Assembly (NCBI GenBank): GCA_017526585.1
Contig: JAFXRC010000003.1
Span: 1 to 64,000 of the forward strand
DNA: 64,000 nt
Origin: Fibrobacter sp.
GTDB lineage: Bacteria; Fibrobacterota; Fibrobacteria; Fibrobacterales; Fibrobacteraceae
Direction of reading: 5' to 3'
Made by a program: the position numbers and the translations under genes. The notes beneath the pieces were generated by a model, which did no database searches, was not told the DNA's origin, and saw nothing but the letters and a program-made list of their open reading frames with translations. This document shows positions 41,227 through 49,320 of this stretch, one piece after another (within the stretch, counting starts at the first letter, position 1; each line of letters starts with the position of its first letter).

Positions 41227-42477
41227 ATGACTAAAAGACGCGTAGTAATCACTGGTATGGGAGCCGTGACTCCCGTTGGCAAGAACATCAACGATTTTTG
41301 GGCAGCCATTCGCGAAGGCAAGTGCGGTGTGGGTCCCATCACGCTTTTTGACGCAAGCAACTGCCCGGTAAAAATTGCGGCCGAAGTCAAGGACTTCAAG
41401 CCCGAAGAACACGATATCGACCCCAAGGAAGCCCGCCGCATGGCCCGCTTCACGCAATTCCTGCTCGCCGCCTCCAAAGAAGCGGTCAAAGACGCAAGCC
41501 TTACGCCCGAAGACCTGGCTGCTGACACCACAGGCATCGTGGCTGGTACGGGTCTCGGCGGCATGGACATTGTCGATTCCACCTACACGCAGTACATGAA
41601 CGGCGGCAAGCGCAAGGTTTCGCCCCTCGCCATGCCGCAGCTGATTCCGAACGAAGCGGGCGCAAATGTATCCATCGCCCTCGGCATTACGGGCCAGGCC
41701 CACACGGTCTGCACGGCATGCGCTTCGGGCACCGACGCCATCGGTGTCGCCCTCGACGCCATCCGCTCGGGTCGCCTGGATATCTGCCTTGCAGGGGGCT
41801 CCGAAAGCGGCATTACCGATTACAGCATCAAGAGCTTTGCCGGCATGCACGCCCTTACAGACAAATTTAACGACTGCCCGGAAAAGGCAAGCCGCCCGTT
41901 CGACTTGAACCGCTCCGGATTCGTGATGGGTGAAGGCGGTGCCGTGCTCATTCTCGAAGAACTGGAACATGCCAAGGCACGCGGCGCAAAAATTTACGCC
42001 GAACTCGCTGGCTACGGAGCTTCTGCCGATGCCTACCACATCACCAGCCCGCGCCCAGGTGGAGAAACCTGCGCGAAGGCTCTCACCCGCGCCATCAAGG
42101 ACGCTGGTATTGCCCCGACGGACATTGACTACTACAACGCACACGGAACCTCGACGCACCTGAACGATGCGACCGAAACAGCAATGCTCAAGGTTGCCCT
42201 CGGTGAACACGCCTACAAGATCAAGGTGTCGAGCACCAAGAGCATGACGGGCCACTGCGTAGGTGCCGCCGGCGTATGCGAAGCCATCGTCTCGACTCTT
42301 GCGATTCGCGACTCGTTCTACCCCGCCACAATCAACTACGAGACTCCGGATCCGGAATGCGACCTGGATTATGTCCCAAACAAGGGTGTCGAAGGCAACA
42401 TCGACGTCGCCGCGTCCGCCTCACTCGGCTTCGGCGGTCACAATGGCGTCGTGATTATTAAGAAATATAGAGAGTAG
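41227..42477 (+). CDS. fabF: Beta-ketoacyl-ACP synthase II
   Basis: 416 aa, family length. Thiolase-fold condensing enzyme of fatty-acid elongation. The nucleophile is C165 (VCTACASGTD), and the two histidines lie in YNAHGTSTHLND and KSMTGHCVGAAG. Conserved endings are ANSLGFGGHN-like (SASLGFGGHNGVVI). No acpP is adjacent. Confidence 0.95.
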   Translation: MTKRRVVITGMGAVTPVGKNINDFWAAIREGKCGVGPITLFDASNCPVKIAAEVKDFKPEEHDIDPKEARRMARFTQFLLAASKEAVKDASLTPEDLAADTTGIVAGTGLGGMDIVDSTYTQYMNGGKRKVSPLAMPQLIPNEAGANVSIALGITGQAHTVCTACASGTDAIGVALDAIRSGRLDICLAGGSESGITDYSIKSFAGMHALTDKFNDCPEKASRPFDLNRSGFVMGEGGAVLILEELEHAKARGAKIYAELAGYGASADAYHITSPRPGGETCAKALTRAIKDAGIAPTDIDYYNAHGTSTHLNDATETAMLKVALGEHAYKIKVSSTKSMTGHCVGAAGVCEAIVSTLAIRDSFYPATINYETPDPECDLDYVPNKGVEGNIDVAASASLGFGGHNGVVIIKKYRE

Positions 42478-42509
42478 GAAGTAGACAGTAGGCAGTAGGA
42501 AGTAGACAG
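42473..42509. repeat. 16-nt direct repeats overlapping the fabF stop
   Basis: AGTAGGAAGTAGACAG occurs at 42473-42488 and 42494-42509, separated by TAGGC. The first copy includes the fabF stop codon. Confidence 0.75.
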
Positions 42510-42564
42510 GATTTGCTCTTCTTAACGTCATCGCAAGGGGGCTTAAAGCCCCGAAGCGATCCAT

Positions 42565-42978
42565 TTAAACTTGTTCATCCAACCATCTTTGTAGAATTAT
42601 GGCGGCAGCGAGTTGATCGATGACCGCCTTATTCTTTTGCTTTTTCTTCTTGCTAAAGTAAGAGGTTTTTTCCTGCGCCTGCACGCTGGAATACGATTCA
42701 TCCTGCGTGTACACAGGCATGCCCGAGAAACGCGTTTTCAAGTCTTCGATGAACTTTTCCACCACCACGTTCTTGCCGTCTTTACGGCCATCAGGGTGAT
42801 ACGGCATCCCCACCACAAAGGCGTCTACCTTATTGATTTTCACCAGCTCGTCGAGCCGTACAAACAGATTCGTCGTCTTCTGGTCAATCGTTTCTCGCGA
42901 AAATGCCATACGGAATTCAGAGTCGGCAAATGCGACCCCGACGCGGTGCTCACCATAGTCTAAAGCAAGGTAGTTCAT
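42565..42978 (-). CDS. ruvX: Holliday-junction resolvase-like RuvX/YqgF
   Basis: 137 aa with the ATG at 42978, set by a TATATTTC box 6 nt upstream; a longer frame is not favoured. RNase-H-like fold: LALDYGEHRVGVAFAD with the first Asp, VVGMPYHPDG and YTQDESYSS with the middle Glu, and a C-terminal Asp in VIDQLAAAIILQRWL. Works in 16S rRNA 5'-end processing in E. coli. Confidence 0.92.
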   Translation of the reverse strand: MNYLALDYGEHRVGVAFADSEFRMAFSRETIDQKTTNLFVRLDELVKINKVDAFVVGMPYHPDGRKDGKNVVVEKFIEDLKTRFSGMPVYTQDESYSSVQAQEKTSYFSKKKKQKNKAVIDQLAAAIILQRWLDEQV

Positions 42979-42984
42979 AGAGCG

Positions 42985-42991
42985 AAATATA
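42985..42991 (-). promoter_or_regulatory. TAnnTTT promoter box of ruvX
   Basis: TATATTT ends 6 nt before the ATG. Confidence 0.55.
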
Positions 42992-43121
42992 GCAATAAAG
43001 AATAGCGGTAGACTCGGCGAAAAAATGGTCGCCAAGCGCGGGAAAATTTTCCCTTTTTACATTTTCTTGATTTTCGGCAATTTCAGCCGATAAAAAGCAG
43101 TTTAAAAAGTTTACAATTTTC

Positions 43122-43128
43122 TATCTTT
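43122..43128 (+). promoter_or_regulatory. TAnnTTT promoter box of the activase gene
   Basis: TATCTTT(G) ends 9 nt before the ATG at 43138. Confidence 0.55.
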
Positions 43129-43137
43129 GAGCCCACT

Positions 43138-46100
43138 ATGAGCAATATGAAGAATGATTTATGGGTCGGTGTGGACGTCGGTTCCACCACCGTGAAGATT
43201 GCGGTTGTCGATCCAGAGACCAACAAGCTTTTGCATTATACCTACCAGCGCCACAACGCCATGCAGGCACAGAAGGTTTTCGAGGTGCTGCGTGAGGCCC
43301 ACGGACTTTTCCCCGATAAGAATTTCAGGGTCGCTTTCTGCGGTAGCGGCGGTCAGCCGTTTGCCGAGGCTACCCATGCCTTCTTTGTGCAAGAAGTGGT
43401 GGCAAACGCCCTTGCGGTGCGTGCAACTTATCCGGAATCCAGGGTCGCCATTGAACTCGGCGGACAAGATGCAAAGGTGGTGTTCTTCGAAAAAGACAAG
43501 ACCACCGGCAAGCTCATTGCCTCTGACATGCGTATGAACGGCGTGTGCGCCGGCGGTACGGGTGCATTTATCGACCAGGTGGCCGAACTTTTGCGCATCA
43601 AGACCGAAGCCTTCGAAGGCTTTGCCAAGCGTGGCCAAAAGGTCTACGAAATTTCGGGCCGTTGCGGCGTGTTCGCCAAGACCGACATCCAGCCGATGCT
43701 GAACAACGGCATCGCCAAGGAAGACATCGCCCTTTCCAGCTTCCATGCCATCGCGAAACAGACCATTGGTGGCCTTGCCCAGGGTATGGAAATCAAACCG
43801 CCCGTGATCTTCGAAGGTGGCCCGCTCACGTTCAACCCGACGCTTGTCCGCGCCTTCAAGGAACGTCTGGGCATTAACGACGAACAGGCCATTGTGCCGG
43901 AACACTCCGAAGTGCTCGTAGCCATGGGTGCAGCCCTGTCTCTCGGCTCCATGTTCGCCGACCAGGAATGCTTCTACCGCAAGGAAGGCTCCCTGGACGC
44001 GCTCATCCACTTTAACGAAACCCGCCAGGCCGAAAACAAGGCCAAGGCTGCAGCCGACCTGTTCTTCAAGAACGAAGCCGAATACAAGATGTTCCTCGAA
44101 GAACACAAGATGGCCGGCAACCACTACCCGCAGCCCGTATCGGGCACCACGCTCAACGTGTATCTGGGTATCGACGCGGGCTCTACCACCACGAAGTTCG
44201 TGCTCATGGACGAGCAGGAAAATATCGTGGACGGTTTCTATGCCAGCAACAACGGCGAACCACTGCAGGTGCTCAAGAACGCCCTCAACGAACTCAGCGA
44301 CCGTTACGAAGAATACGGCTGCAAGCTCAACATTCTCGGTGTCGGTACCACCGGTTACGGCGAACAGCTCTTTGCGAAGGCCGTGCATGCCGACTTCCAC
44401 ACAGTGGAAACGGTCGCACACGCCAACGCCGCCCAGAAGATTTGCCCTGACGTAAGCTTCATCCTCGACATCGGTGGCCAGGACATGAAGGCCATCTCCG
44501 TGCAAGACGGCGTGGTCACGGGTATCATTCTGAACGAAGCATGCTCTTCCGGTTGCGGTTCGTTCATCGAAACCTACGCTCGCAGCCTCGGCATTCCGAT
44601 GGAAAAGATTGCGGAACTTGCGTTCAACGCGAAGAGTCCCTCTCAGCTGGGTTCCCGCTGCACCGTGTTCATGAATAGCTCCATCATCACGGAACAGCGC
44701 GACGGCAAGCAGCCTGAAGACATTATCGCAGGTATCTGCCGCTCCATTATCAACAACGTGTTTACGAAGGTGATTCGTATCCGTAACCTGAACACGCTCG
44801 GCAAGAAGGTCGTGGTGCAGGGCGGTACGTTCAAGAACAATGCCGTTCTCCGCGCCTTCGAACAGTACACCGGCCTCAAGCCCATCCGTCCGGAACGTCC
44901 GGGCGAAATGGGTGCTATCGGTATAGCTCTCCTGACCAAGAAGTTCATGGAAGAAAAGCGCAAGACCGAACCGGAACTCAAGAGCCGATTTATCGGGCTT
45001 GACGCCATGAAGACCTTCAGCTGGCACAACCAGCCGGGTCAGCTCTGCCAGTACTGCACCAACCATTGCTCCCGCACCATCGTGACCTTTAGCGACGGCC
45101 AGAGCTTCGTGACGGGTAACCGCTGCGAACGCGGCGAAGTCACCGCAGACCCGAACGATCCGAAGACCAAGGCACTCATCGCCGAAATCAACAAGAAGAT
45201 GCAGGCCGTGCCCGACATGATCAAGCGCACGAACCAGCTCTTGGTGAAGGACTACGCTCCGGCGAAGCTCGTCGAAAACAACGGCAAGACCATCGGTATT
45301 CCGCGCGTGCTGGAATTCTGGGCCTCGCTCCCGTTCTGGAAGGCCTTCTTTACAAGCCTCGGCTACACCGTCGTGGTAAGCCGCCAGAGCGACTACAAGA
45401 TGTTCGAAGCGGGTCTCCACAGCGTGCCCTCCGACACCGTGTGCTTCCCGGCAAAGCTTGTGCACGGCCACGTGCTCAGCCTCATTGAAAAGAAGGTCGA
45501 CCGCATCTTCTTCCCGATGATGGTTGCAATCCCGAGTGACCACACCAAGTTCACGGCAACGTCCGTTTGCCCCGTGGTGCAGGCCTACCCGAACGTGTGC
45601 AAGAACACCGACGAGCCCGAAAAGAATTACGGCGTTCCCATGGACCAGCCGATTTTCCACTGGTTCAACGCCAAGCTCCGCAGAAGCCAGACCATCGACT
45701 GGTTCCACGAAAACTGGAAACTCGACAAGAAGCTTTTGGACAAGGCTGTTACCGAAGGCGAAAAGGCGCTCAACAACTACCGCACCACGCTTTTGGAAGA
45801 AGGCCAGAAGATCCTCGACGACGTACGCGCGAAGAACTCCTTTGCCGTGGTGATTGCAGGCCGCCCCTACCATGCGGACACGCTCATCAACCACAACATC
45901 GCAAGCCACTTTACCGCCATGGGCATTCCGGTGCTCACCACCGAATCGCTCCCCGGCGTGTACGACCAGGATGTGCCGAGCCACACCCGTATCGAAATCA
46001 AGAACACCTTCCACTTGCGCATGATTGGTGCCACCATGATTGCCGCGAAGGATCCGAACATCGAACTTGCACAGATCGTAAGCTTCGGTTGCGGACACGA

Positions 46101-47571
46101 CTCGATTTTGACCGACGAAATGATGCGCATGCTGCACCTTGATTCCAACAAGGAAATGCTCATGCTCAAGCTCGACGAAGGCGATGCCCGCGGCCCCGTG
46201 GGAATCCGCGTCAAGAGCTTTATCGAAACGGTGAAGGCCCGCCGTGCAGCAAACCTGCCCGACAAGCCCGAAAGCAACGAACCGCTGTTCCATACGCCGT
46301 TTGTGGCCGAAGACAAGAAGCGCCGTCGCATTCTGACGCCGAACCTCTCCCCCGCCTTCTCCGTGCTCGCCAGCGAATACATGAAGCGCGAAGGATTCAT
46401 CGCCGAATACCTGCCCGTGGCAGACAAAAAGGCCATCGAACTCGGCAAGAAGTACGTGCACAACGACATCTGCTTCCCCTGCCAGGTGAACATCGGCGAA
46501 GCGCTCCACTGGCTCGTAGACCACCCCGAAGTTCCGCAGAACCAGGTTTCCATGTGCCTTGCCAAGAACTGCGAAAACTGCCGCGCCGTGCAGTACGCCG
46601 TACTCGCCCGTAAGGCTTTGGACGAAGCCGGTTTCAAGGACGTGACCATCATTACGACCGGTGTCGACTACAAGGGAATGCACCCGGGCTTCCAGCTGGG
46701 TTTGGACTTCCGCCTTCACATGCTGTGGGGCCTTGTGACCATGGACGCTATCGAAACCATGTACCGTGCCGTTCGCCCGTACGAAGTGAACGCCGGCGAC
46801 ACCCAGAAGGTTTACGACGAATGGATGCCGAAGGTGATTGGCGTTGCAGGCCACCTCTCCACCATGCAACTCGTGCGCCCCTCCAAGCTGATCGAAGTCT
46901 TTGAACAGTGCATCGAAGCATTCAACGGTATCGAAATCACCGAAGAACGCAAGAAGGGCATCCGCAAGCCGCGCGTTGCCGTGCTTGGCGAAATCTTGAT
47001 GAACTACCACCCGAGTGCAAACGGATTTGTGGAAAACTACCTGATGAACAACGGCATGGAAGTCTACCTGCCGGGTATGACAGACTTCTTCCGTGTGGAC
47101 GAAGTGGTGCGCGAAGAAAAGCTGAAGCGCGGATTCTCTGCAAACCCGGTGATGGACCGTCTGGAAGGCGGCGTGACCTCCAAGGTCTACACGCACGCTG
47201 TTGAAACCGCCCGCAAGTCCATGCACAAGTTCAAGCTGTACGAACATCACGCCGACTGCGTGGAACTCAAGGACTACGTCTCCGATATCATCGACCCCAC
47301 CTACAACACGGGTGAAGGTTGGATGATTCCGGGCGAAATCCTGTACAACTCGAAGCACGGAATCAACAGCTACATCATTCTGCAGCCGTTCGCATGCCTT
47401 GCCAACCACATCTCTGGCCGCGGCCTCACCAAGGCTGTGAAGGAACGTTGCCCGCACATCCAGGTGCTGAGCCTCGACTACGACCCGGATACGAGCTTCG
47501 CGAACATCGAAAACCGCCTGCAGATGCTGATTATCAACGCACGTGAACTAGAAAAAGCAAATCAAGCCTAA
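43138..47571 (+). CDS. Giant acyl-CoA dehydratase activase-type protein (BadF/BadG domains + DUF2229)
   Basis: 1477 aa. Two tandem ASKHA ATPase domains of the BadF/BadG/HgdC type. The first has VGVDVGSTTVKIAVVD, a CAGGTGAFIDQ cluster loop and GRCGVFAKTD. The second has GIDAGSTTTKFVLMD, EACSSGCGSFIE and GSRCTVFMNSS. Each ends with a Cys that could ligate the shared 4Fe-4S cluster. They are followed by a DUF2229 region (IGIPRVLEFWASLPFWKAFFTSLGY) and a long Cys-rich C-terminal part similar to dehydratase HgdB-like subunits (CLAKNCENCRAVQY, DICFPCQVNIGEALHWL). The fused protein could be both activator and redox partner. Substrate unknown. An ABC-F gene follows 17 nt later. Confidence 0.9.
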   Translation: MSNMKNDLWVGVDVGSTTVKIAVVDPETNKLLHYTYQRHNAMQAQKVFEVLREAHGLFPDKNFRVAFCGSGGQPFAEATHAFFVQEVVANALAVRATYPESRVAIELGGQDAKVVFFEKDKTTGKLIASDMRMNGVCAGGTGAFIDQVAELLRIKTEAFEGFAKRGQKVYEISGRCGVFAKTDIQPMLNNGIAKEDIALSSFHAIAKQTIGGLAQGMEIKPPVIFEGGPLTFNPTLVRAFKERLGINDEQAIVPEHSEVLVAMGAALSLGSMFADQECFYRKEGSLDALIHFNETRQAENKAKAAADLFFKNEAEYKMFLEEHKMAGNHYPQPVSGTTLNVYLGIDAGSTTTKFVLMDEQENIVDGFYASNNGEPLQVLKNALNELSDRYEEYGCKLNILGVGTTGYGEQLFAKAVHADFHTVETVAHANAAQKICPDVSFILDIGGQDMKAISVQDGVVTGIILNEACSSGCGSFIETYARSLGIPMEKIAELAFNAKSPSQLGSRCTVFMNSSIITEQRDGKQPEDIIAGICRSIINNVFTKVIRIRNLNTLGKKVVVQGGTFKNNAVLRAFEQYTGLKPIRPERPGEMGAIGIALLTKKFMEEKRKTEPELKSRFIGLDAMKTFSWHNQPGQLCQYCTNHCSRTIVTFSDGQSFVTGNRCERGEVTADPNDPKTKALIAEINKKMQAVPDMIKRTNQLLVKDYAPAKLVENNGKTIGIPRVLEFWASLPFWKAFFTSLGYTVVVSRQSDYKMFEAGLHSVPSDTVCFPAKLVHGHVLSLIEKKVDRIFFPMMVAIPSDHTKFTATSVCPVVQAYPNVCKNTDEPEKNYGVPMDQPIFHWFNAKLRRSQTIDWFHENWKLDKKLLDKAVTEGEKALNNYRTTLLEEGQKILDDVRAKNSFAVVIAGRPYHADTLINHNIASHFTAMGIPVLTTESLPGVYDQDVPSHTRIEIKNTFHLRMIGATMIAAKDPNIELAQIVSFGCGHDSILTDEMMRMLHLDSNKEMLMLKLDEGDARGPVGIRVKSFIETVKARRAANLPDKPESNEPLFHTPFVAEDKKRRRILTPNLSPAFSVLASEYMKREGFIAEYLPVADKKAIELGKKYVHNDICFPCQVNIGEALHWLVDHPEVPQNQVSMCLAKNCENCRAVQYAVLARKALDEAGFKDVTIITTGVDYKGMHPGFQLGLDFRLHMLWGLVTMDAIETMYRAVRPYEVNAGDTQKVYDEWMPKVIGVAGHLSTMQLVRPSKLIEVFEQCIEAFNGIEITEERKKGIRKPRVAVLGEILMNYHPSANGFVENYLMNNGMEVYLPGMTDFFRVDEVVREEKLKRGFSANPVMDRLEGGVTSKVYTHAVETARKSMHKFKLYEHHADCVELKDYVSDIIDPTYNTGEGWMIPGEILYNSKHGINSYIILQPFACLANHISGRGLTKAVKERCPHIQVLSLDYDPDTSFANIENRLQMLIINARELEKANQA

Positions 47572-47588
47572 CCCCAATTAAGTAATAC

Positions 47589-49181
47589 ATGCTCAACGTT
47601 TCCAATGTCAGTCTTCAATACGGTAGCCGCGTCCTCTTCAAAGAAGTGAACCTTTCGTTCAAGCGCGGCAACTGCTACGGAGTCATCGGTGCTAACGGCG
47701 CCGGAAAGTCCACCTTCCTGAAAATCCTTTCGGGCGAACTCGAACCCAACACCGGTGAAGTCACCAAGGACCCGGGCGAACGCATCGCCGTCCTCAAGCA
47801 GGACCACTTCGCCTACGAACAGAACACCGTTCTCGAAACGGTGATGATGGGTTTCCCCGAACTCTACGAGCTGGGCAAGAAACGCGACGAACTCTATGCG
47901 CTCCCCGAAATGACGGAAGAACAGGGCATGCAGGCCATGGAAATCGAGACCCGCTTCGGTGAAATCGGTGGTTACGAAGCCGACTCCAACGCGGCCGTGC
48001 TTCTGAAGGGCCTCGGCATTCCCGAAGAATTCCACTACAGCCTCATGGCCGACTTGGACGCGGGCCTCAAGGTACGCGTGCTCCTCGCCCAGGCACTGTT
48101 CGGCAACCCCGACATTCTGTTGCTCGACGAACCGACGAACCACTTGGACTTGGAAACCGTCGGCTGGCTCGAAGATTACCTGGAACGCTTCGAAAACATC
48201 GTGATCGTGGTGAGCCACGACCGTCACTTCCTCAATGCGGTCTGCACCCACACTTGCGATATCGACTACGGCAAGATCAACATTTACGGTGGTAACTACG
48301 AATTCTGGTATGCAGCTAGCCAGCTCGCCCAGAAGCAGCGCAAGGACCAGAACCGCCGCGCCGAAGAAAAGATCGAAGAACTCAAGGCGTTCATCCGCCG
48401 TTTCGCCTCTAACGCCGCCAAGGCCAAGCAGGCCACCAGCCGTAAGAAACTCCTCGACAAGATGACCGTCGAAGAAATGCCGGCCTCTAGCCGTAAGTTC
48501 CCGTGGGTCAACTTCAAGATGGACCGCGAACCGGGCAAAATCGTGCTCGAAGTCAAGAATGCCACTATCGATGGCGGCGACGGCATCATTTGCAAGGGTC
48601 TCGACTTTAGCCTGAACAGCGGCGACAAGGTCGCCCTGGTCGGTGAATACGACACGCTCAAGACAGCCTTCTTCCAGCTCATTGCCGAAGAAACCAAGTG
48701 CCCCGAAGGCGTGCTCAAGTGGGGCAACACCATCAGCTACAGCTACTTCCCGAAGAATAACGACGCCTACTTTGGTACGGACCTCTCCCTCGTGGATTGG
48801 CTCCGCCAGTACAGCAAGGAACAGGACGAAACATTCATCCGCGGATTCCTCGGCCGTATGCTCTTTACCGGCGAAGAAGCCCTCAAGAGCGCAAACGTGC
48901 TTAGCGGTGGTGAAAAAGTGCGCTGCATGCTCAGCCGCATGATGCTCAGCAACGCGAACTGCCTCTTGCTCGACGAACCCACCGCCCACCTCGACTTGGA
49001 GGCCATCACGGCCCTCAACAACGGCCTTACCGCTTTCCAGGGCCCGATCATCTTCTGTTCGCAGGACCACGAATTCGTGCAGACTGTTGCAAACCGCGTG
49101 CTCGAACTGACCCCGAACGGCGTCATCGACCGCAGCATCACCTTCGACGAATGGCTCGAAAGCAAGAAGAAAAAGAAGTAA
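47589..49181 (+). CDS. ybiT: ABC-F family ATPase (YbiT-like)
   Basis: 530 aa. Two nucleotide-binding domains without membrane segments, acting on the ribosome. NBD1 has Walker A GANGAGKS, the Walker B LLLDEPTNHLD and a signature in the altered form LDAGLKVRV. The linker is charged (KQRKDQNRRAEEKIEELKAF). NBD2 has an atypical Walker A, GEYDTLKT, a good signature LSGGEKVRC and Walker B LLLDEPTAHLD, but its switch region reads CSQDHEF, with Gln where the H-loop His normally sits. Similar degenerate P-loops are, to my knowledge, common in YbiT. Ends in a KKKKK tail. Confidence 0.9.
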   Translation: MLNVSNVSLQYGSRVLFKEVNLSFKRGNCYGVIGANGAGKSTFLKILSGELEPNTGEVTKDPGERIAVLKQDHFAYEQNTVLETVMMGFPELYELGKKRDELYALPEMTEEQGMQAMEIETRFGEIGGYEADSNAAVLLKGLGIPEEFHYSLMADLDAGLKVRVLLAQALFGNPDILLLDEPTNHLDLETVGWLEDYLERFENIVIVVSHDRHFLNAVCTHTCDIDYGKINIYGGNYEFWYAASQLAQKQRKDQNRRAEEKIEELKAFIRRFASNAAKAKQATSRKKLLDKMTVEEMPASSRKFPWVNFKMDREPGKIVLEVKNATIDGGDGIICKGLDFSLNSGDKVALVGEYDTLKTAFFQLIAEETKCPEGVLKWGNTISYSYFPKNNDAYFGTDLSLVDWLRQYSKEQDETFIRGFLGRMLFTGEEALKSANVLSGGEKVRCMLSRMMLSNANCLLLDEPTAHLDLEAITALNNGLTAFQGPIIFCSQDHEFVQTVANRVLELTPNGVIDRSITFDEWLESKKKKK

Positions 49182-49224
49182 TATAAAAGGGGGAAGTCTC
49201 CCCCTCGCTTCATAAAAAAGACTT

Positions 49225-49259
49225 AAAAAGACGAAAGAACTGTTCTTTCGTCTTTTTTA
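49225..49259. terminator. Bidirectional terminator
   Basis: AAAAAGACGAAAGAA (49225-49239) pairs with TTCTTTCGTCTTTTT (49243-49257) with a CTG loop: a 15-bp stem between convergent genes. Confidence 0.92.
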
Positions 49260-49320
49260 TTACGCGACCCTCTCAAGCGGGGGGGGGACCCCGCAACGCC
49301 CCCTATTTAAACGAGGAATT

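Noticed and set aside
43159-47457. 1432-codon open frame on the minus strand
   Set aside because: Antisense shadow of the activase gene, whose motifs are unmistakable.
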